Shown here: one piece after another, positions 6,367-8,479 of the stretch
Layout of the letters: every line of letters starts with the position of its first letter
Numbering within the stretch: the first letter of the stretch is position 1
Source of the DNA: Ascidiaceihabitans sp.
GTDB taxonomy: Bacteria > Pseudomonadota > Alphaproteobacteria > Rhodobacterales > Rhodobacteraceae
Direction: 5' to 3'
Length of the DNA: 8,479 nucleotides
Assembly: GCA_023301665.1 (NCBI GenBank)
Contig: JALZUL010000126.1
Span: 1-8,479, forward strand
The notes under the pieces: generated by a model
What the model saw: the letters and a program-made list of their open reading frames with translations, nothing else
What the model was told of the DNA's origin: nothing
The model's database searches: none
Program-made: the position numbers and the translations under genes

Positions 6367-6591
6367 ATGACATATTTTGCCGATACCGCAGTTAACCCAA
6401 CTTTGATCGAGCGCTTCATGGCGACAGTATCTACCCTTGCCGCAGACGCTGCAGCACGCCAAGCGAAACGTCGCGTTTACAAAACAACATTCAGCGAACT
6501 TGCAGTGTTGAGCAACCGTGAACTTGCCGACTTGGGCATCGCACGTTGTGAAATTCGCCGCATCGCGACAGAAGCCGCAAACGCGCAATAA
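6367..6591 (+). CDS. ccaF1: DUF1127 small protein, CcaF1-like RNA-binding protein
   Basis: 74-residue basic protein. The C-terminal half (about 35-70, RRVYKTTFSELAVLSNRELADLGIAR) is the arginine-rich DUF1127 domain with the typical L-x-x-L-x-x-R-E-L-x-D-L-G-I pattern; the N-terminal half is an alanine-rich helix. In R. sphaeroides the DUF1127 protein CcaF1, encoded just before the CcsR sRNAs, binds RNA and affects sRNA maturation and RNA turnover. The same arrangement is present here, with hairpin RNAs starting 14 nt after the stop codon and a terminator after the last, so mRNA and sRNAs are probably one transcript cut by RNases. AAGGA nine bases upstream supports the ATG at 6367. The domain call is firm; equivalence to CcaF1 rests on context, since Rhodobacteraceae carry several DUF1127 paralogues. 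Confidence 0.88.
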   Translation: MTYFADTAVNPTLIERFMATVSTLAADAAARQAKRRVYKTTFSELAVLSNRELADLGIARCEIRRIATEAANAQ

Positions 6592-6604
6592 GAACAACCG
6601 AAAT

Positions 6605-6637
6605 CGGACGCTTCTTCTCCTCCCTTTAGAGCGTCTG
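6605..6637 (+). ncRNA. CcsR-type hairpin sRNA 1
   Basis: Nine-pair stem: 6605-6613 with 6629-6637, including two G-U pairs. The 15-nt loop contains CUCCUCCC (6617-6624). It begins 14 nt after the DUF1127 stop codon. The CcsR/'cuckoo' RNAs of Rhodobacteraceae are defined by this kind of C/U-rich loop, complementary to Shine-Dalgarno sequences. Mature RNA ends cannot be read from sequence. Confidence 0.8.
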
Positions 6638-6638
6638 T

Positions 6639-6678
6639 ACAGGCGGTGGCATCTCTCCTCCCTTGATGCCACCGCTGT
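6639..6678 (+). ncRNA. CcsR-type hairpin sRNA 2
   Basis: Perfect 11-bp stem GCGGTGGCATC/GATGCCACCGC (6643-6653 with 6665-6675), extendable by ACA/TGT (6639-6641 with 6676-6678) across one bulged G. The 11-nt loop exposes CUCCUCCC (6655-6662). This is the strongest stem of the array. Hairpins 1 and 2 could be one sRNA or two. Confidence 0.82.
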
Positions 6679-6694
6679 TCCAAAAACTACCAAT

Positions 6695-6726
6695 CGGGTG
6701 CCCGTTCTCCTCCCTTAGGGCATCTG
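6695..6726 (+). ncRNA. CcsR-type hairpin sRNA 3
   Basis: Nine-pair stem 6695-6703 with 6718-6726; the 14-nt loop contains CUCCUCCC (6707-6714). It is the duplicate of hairpin 1. Relative to that copy, C-G has become U-A, U-A has become C-G, U-G has become C-G and A-U has become G-U, so pairing is retained at each changed position. Confidence 0.82.
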
Positions 6727-6732
6727 TAACTG

Positions 6733-6765
6733 GCGGTGGCGTCTCTCCTCCCTTGACACCACCGC
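6733..6765 (+). ncRNA. CcsR-type hairpin sRNA 4
   Basis: Ten of eleven stem positions pair (6733-6743 with 6755-6765), with one C-A mismatch at 6740/6758. The 11-nt loop exposes CUCCUCCC (6745-6752). It is the duplicate of hairpin 2, with one compensatory A-U to G-C change. Confidence 0.82.
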
Positions 6766-6777
6766 TGTTCCAAACCA

Positions 6778-6792
6778 GCCGCATTCAGCGGC
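6778..6792 (+). ncRNA. Short GCCGC/GCGGC spacer hairpin
   Basis: A perfect 5-bp stem with loop ATTCA lies between hairpins 4 and 5. It lacks the CCUCC motif. It could be the 5' stem of the RNA that contains hairpin 5 or a processing signal. Confidence 0.4.
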
Positions 6793-6800
6793 ACACAGAT

Positions 6801-6837
6801 ACCGAGACTCATTCTTCCTCCCAGATAGTGATCCGGT
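6801..6837 (+). ncRNA. Divergent CcsR-type hairpin 5
   Basis: ACCG (6801-6804) pairs with CGGT (6834-6837), GA with TC and TCA with TGA inside, separated by single bulges. The loop contains UUCCUCCC (6815-6822), one base away from the motif of hairpins 1-4. The stem is weaker than the others, so this may be a degenerate member. Confidence 0.55.
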
Positions 6838-6843
6838 TGTTTC

Positions 6844-6879
6844 AAAAGCGGCTCCTTCCTCCCAGGGGGCCGCTTTTTT
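6844..6879 (+). terminator. Rho-independent terminator whose loop carries the CCUCC motif (hairpin 6)
   Basis: AAAAGCGGC (6844-6852) pairs with GCCGCTTTT (6869-6877), and UCC with GGG extends the stem to 12 pairs. The run TTTTTT (6874-6879) follows, a canonical intrinsic terminator. The 10-nt loop contains UUCCUCCC (6856-6863), so the final hairpin both ends the transcript and repeats the motif of the array. Confidence 0.9.
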
Positions 6880-6961
6880 GTATCTGCCCACAAATCCAAT
6901 TGACCGCGCTCACGGGTTTGTTCAGCCTGCCCACAGAAAACTGGCCGTTTGGGGGGATGCA
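6880..6961 (+). promoter_or_regulatory. Short gap holding the ltnD promoter and ribosome site
   Basis: The gap between the sRNA terminator and ltnD is 82 bp. GGGGGGA (6951-6957), four bases before the ATG, is a strong ribosome site. TTGACC at 6899-6904 could be a -35, but no good -10 follows at normal spacing. The terminator implies that ltnD has its own promoter. Confidence 0.4.
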
Positions 6962-7864
6962 ATGGTAGATCAAATTGGAATTTTTGGACTTGGCTCGATG
7001 GGGCTGGGGATGGCCAACTCCATTCTAAAGGCGGGCCACACCGCGCATGGCTTCGACATCAACGCCCCCCAAATGGCTCAGTTCAACGCTTTGAGCGGTT
7101 CGTCCGGCGATTTAGACGACATCGCACCTCGCTTAGATATCGCGATGATCGTTGTATTGAACGCCGCGCAAACCAAATCTGTCCTTTTAGGACCACAAGG
7201 AATCATTCCTCGGATGAGGAAAGGTAGCGTCATCATCGGCTGCGCAACTGTTTCCCCGGATTTTGCACGAGAAATGGCAGAAGAGGCCACCGCCTACGGC
7301 ATTCATTATTTAGATGCGCCGATCTCTGGTGGCTCGATAAAAGCGGCTTCTGGTGAGCTGAGCATCATGGCCTCTGGTCGCCCCGAGGCATTTGTTGCCG
7401 CAAAATCGGCGCTCACCGCAACAGCTCAAAAGGTTTTCGAACTTGGTGATCAAGTAGGGGCTGGCTCGGCAATGAAAGCCGTTAACCAGCTTTTGGCAGG
7501 TGTCCATATCGCGACGATGGCCGAAGCAATGACCTTTGGAATGACCCAAGGTGTTTCCCCACAGCAGTTTATGGAGGTGATTCCAAGCTGTGCGGGGTCA
7601 TCTTGGATGCTGGAAAACCGAGGCCCTCACATTGTATCGGGCGACTACACCCCACATTCATCGATAAATATTTGGCCAAAGGACTTAGGGATAGTGCTTG
7701 ATATCGCCAAATCGGCCGATTTCTCTGCTCCGATCACCTCAGCCGCTCTTCAGCAATTTCTAACCGCTGCCGAAGCGGGGCTCGGGCAAGAAGATGACGC
7801 GGCGGTCGCTAAGGTCTATGCCCAAGCTGCAGGGCTTAACTTGCCAAAGGGAGCTGAGTCATGA
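6962..7864 (+). CDS. ltnD: L-threonate 2-dehydrogenase type beta-hydroxyacid dehydrogenase
   Basis: Cytoplasmic NAD-dependent enzyme of the beta-hydroxyacid dehydrogenase family. LtnD oxidises L-threonate to 2-oxo-tetronate in four-carbon sugar-acid catabolism. 300 residues, the family's usual size. An N-terminal Rossmann motif G9-L-G-S-M-G14 is followed by D32 at the end of strand 2. The substrate-binding signature is D118-A-P-I-S-G-G124, and the catalytic lysine is K172 in MKAVNQ. Stretches such as NQLLAGVHIA (175-184), GSSWMLENR (212-220), DYTP, KDLG and GQEDDAAV resemble the LtnD/YgbJ subgroup rather than tartronate semialdehyde reductase. The ATG at 6962 is preferred over an in-frame upstream extension because of the ribosome site GGGGGGA just before it. 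The stop overlaps the otnI start (ATGA), so the two are translationally coupled. The exact substrate remains an inference. Confidence 0.85.
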   Translation: MVDQIGIFGLGSMGLGMANSILKAGHTAHGFDINAPQMAQFNALSGSSGDLDDIAPRLDIAMIVVLNAAQTKSVLLGPQGIIPRMRKGSVIIGCATVSPDFAREMAEEATAYGIHYLDAPISGGSIKAASGELSIMASGRPEAFVAAKSALTATAQKVFELGDQVGAGSAMKAVNQLLAGVHIATMAEAMTFGMTQGVSPQQFMEVIPSCAGSSWMLENRGPHIVSGDYTPHSSINIWPKDLGIVLDIAKSADFSAPITSAALQQFLTAAEAGLGQEDDAAVAKVYAQAAGLNLPKGAES

Positions 7865-8479
7865 CTAAATTCTCAGCGAACCTTGGGTTTCTTTGGACAG
7901 AACTGTCTTTACCCGAGGCAATTCACGCCGCTCACAATGCCGGGTTTGATGCTGTTGAATGCCACTGGCCCTATGAAACCGATCCTGCTTTGGTCAATGC
8001 CGCGCTCAACACAACAGGTTTACATATGCTGGGCCTAAATACGTCGCGAGGCGATCACGCCAACGGTGAAAATGGATTAAGCGCTCTGACCGGTCGGATT
8101 GAAGACGCGCGCGCCGCCATTGATCAGGCCATTCATTATGCCGATGCGATAGACTGTCCAAATATCCACGTCATGGCGGGCTTTGCAAATGGCCACGCCG
8201 CCCATGATACGTTTGTCCAAAATCTAGATTACGCATGTGAACAAGCCGCTGAGCGGGACATAACCATACTGATCGAGCCGCTTAATCATTACGACGCAAA
8301 AGGGTATTTCTTGCAAACGACCGGCCAAGCAATCGGAATCATCAACGAGGTCGGGCGTAAGAACCTGAAGCTGATGTTTGATTGTTATCATGTCCAAATC
8401 ATGGAGGGTGATTTAACAAACAAGCTCAATGCACTTCTACCGCACATCGGCCACATCCAATTTGCCAGCCCGCCCACAC
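7861..8479 (+). CDS. otnI: 2-oxo-tetronate / hydroxypyruvate isomerase (3' end outside window)
   Basis: Member of the xylose-isomerase-like TIM-barrel family (Hyi/OtnI). OtnI interconverts 2-oxo-tetronate and 3-oxo-tetronate, the step after LtnD; close relatives isomerise hydroxypyruvate and tartronate semialdehyde. 206 codons are present and the frame is open at the window end; full-length proteins are about 260 residues. Visible features are the start F4-S-A-N-L-G-F-L-W-T-E14, G28-F-D-A-V-E-C-H35, the loop G64-D-H-A-N-G-E-N-G-L-S-A-L76, the catalytic-site I138-E-P-L-N142 with Glu139, and L171-M-F-D-C-Y-H177 with probable metal ligands Asp174 and His177. The start ATG overlaps the ltnD stop, with GGGAG about seven bases upstream. 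The pairing with ltnD favours OtnI over Hyi, but sequence alone does not separate them firmly. Confidence 0.82.
   Translation, partial: MTKFSANLGFLWTELSLPEAIHAAHNAGFDAVECHWPYETDPALVNAALNTTGLHMLGLNTSRGDHANGENGLSALTGRIEDARAAIDQAIHYADAIDCPNIHVMAGFANGHAAHDTFVQNLDYACEQAAERDITILIEPLNHYDAKGYFLQTTGQAIGIINEVGRKNLKLMFDCYHVQIMEGDLTNKLNALLPHIGHIQFASPPT

Larger units (their letters stand above)
6602..6774 (+). repeat. 90-bp tandem duplication carrying two hairpins per unit
   Basis: Unit 1 (6602-6691) and unit 2 (6692-6774, where similarity fades) align at an offset of 90 bp. The loop motif CTCCTCCC occurs at 6617 and 6655 in unit 1 and at 6707 and 6745 in unit 2, 38 bp apart in each. GGCGGTGGC and the CACCGCTGTTCCAAA end are shared exactly. 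Differences fall mostly in the stems and partly preserve pairing. Confidence 0.9.

Noticed and set aside
6289..6693. 134-codon minus-strand frame opposite the DUF1127 gene
   Set aside because: It is the shadow of a conserved-type coding gene and of the hairpin array, and is cysteine-rich only through reverse-strand reading.
6602..6774. CRISPR array
   Set aside because: There are only two units of 90 bp with changes throughout and no unique spacers; the repeats are RNA hairpins.
6878..6961. 28-codon N-terminal extension of ltnD
   Set aside because: It would start at a TTG inside the terminator T tract. The Rossmann motif sits at the proper distance from the ATG at 6962, which has a strong ribosome site.
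6687..6962. 91-codon minus-strand frame across the hairpin array, with LEQRWCQGRRDATA also seen in a neighbouring frame
   Set aside because: The repeated peptide is a by-product of the 90-bp DNA duplication, and structured RNA explains the stretch better.

Overview
The window looks like a chromosomal segment of an alphaproteobacterium of the Rhodobacteraceae, most likely a marine Roseobacter-group member with moderate GC. Three things point there: the order and sequence of the division genes (mraZ-rsmH-ftsL-ftsI); the long structured leader before mraZ, which resembles the UpsM leader described in Rhodobacter sphaeroides; and a DUF1127 gene followed by a string of CCUCC-loop hairpins, which matches the CcaF1/CcsR ('cuckoo RNA') locus of the same family.

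Layout. Positions 1-3413 (minus strand) hold the start of the dcw division and cell-wall cluster: mraZ, rsmH, ftsL and the first 532 codons of ftsI. The genes abut or overlap and clearly form one operon. Positions 3414-4151 contain no convincing gene. The mraZ-proximal half carries a minus-strand leader with an intrinsic terminator (UpsM-like), a weak candidate promoter, and an array of TGG(G) direct repeats at 10-bp period that looks like an MraZ operator. The rest is AT-rich and unassigned. At 4152-4856 (+) lies a lone FkbM-type methyltransferase gene. It converges on mrp (4924-5997, minus), an Fe-S carrier/assembly ATPase, with a shared hairpin between them.

Positions 5998-6366 form a divergent regulatory region with two good inverted repeats and a tentative promoter. 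It drives a 74-residue DUF1127 protein (6367-6591, +). Positions 6592-6880 hold six hairpins presenting CUCCUCCC or UUCCUCCC in their loops. Four of them arose by duplication of a 90-bp two-hairpin unit, and the sixth is itself a Rho-independent terminator. Comparing the two 90-bp copies shows compensatory base changes, which is direct evidence that the RNA structure is selected.

From 6962 to the window end lie two overlapping + strand genes: an L-threonate-type dehydrogenase (ltnD) and the 5' part of a 2-oxo-tetronate/hydroxypyruvate isomerase (otnI/hyi family). They suggest a four-carbon sugar-acid catabolic operon that continues beyond the window.

How they work together: the dcw genes supply rRNA methylation and septal peptidoglycan synthesis under probable MraZ autoregulation and leader attenuation. 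The DUF1127-sRNA locus is probably a stress-response post-transcriptional module. mrp, the FkbM methyltransferase and the sugar-acid genes appear to be independent units.
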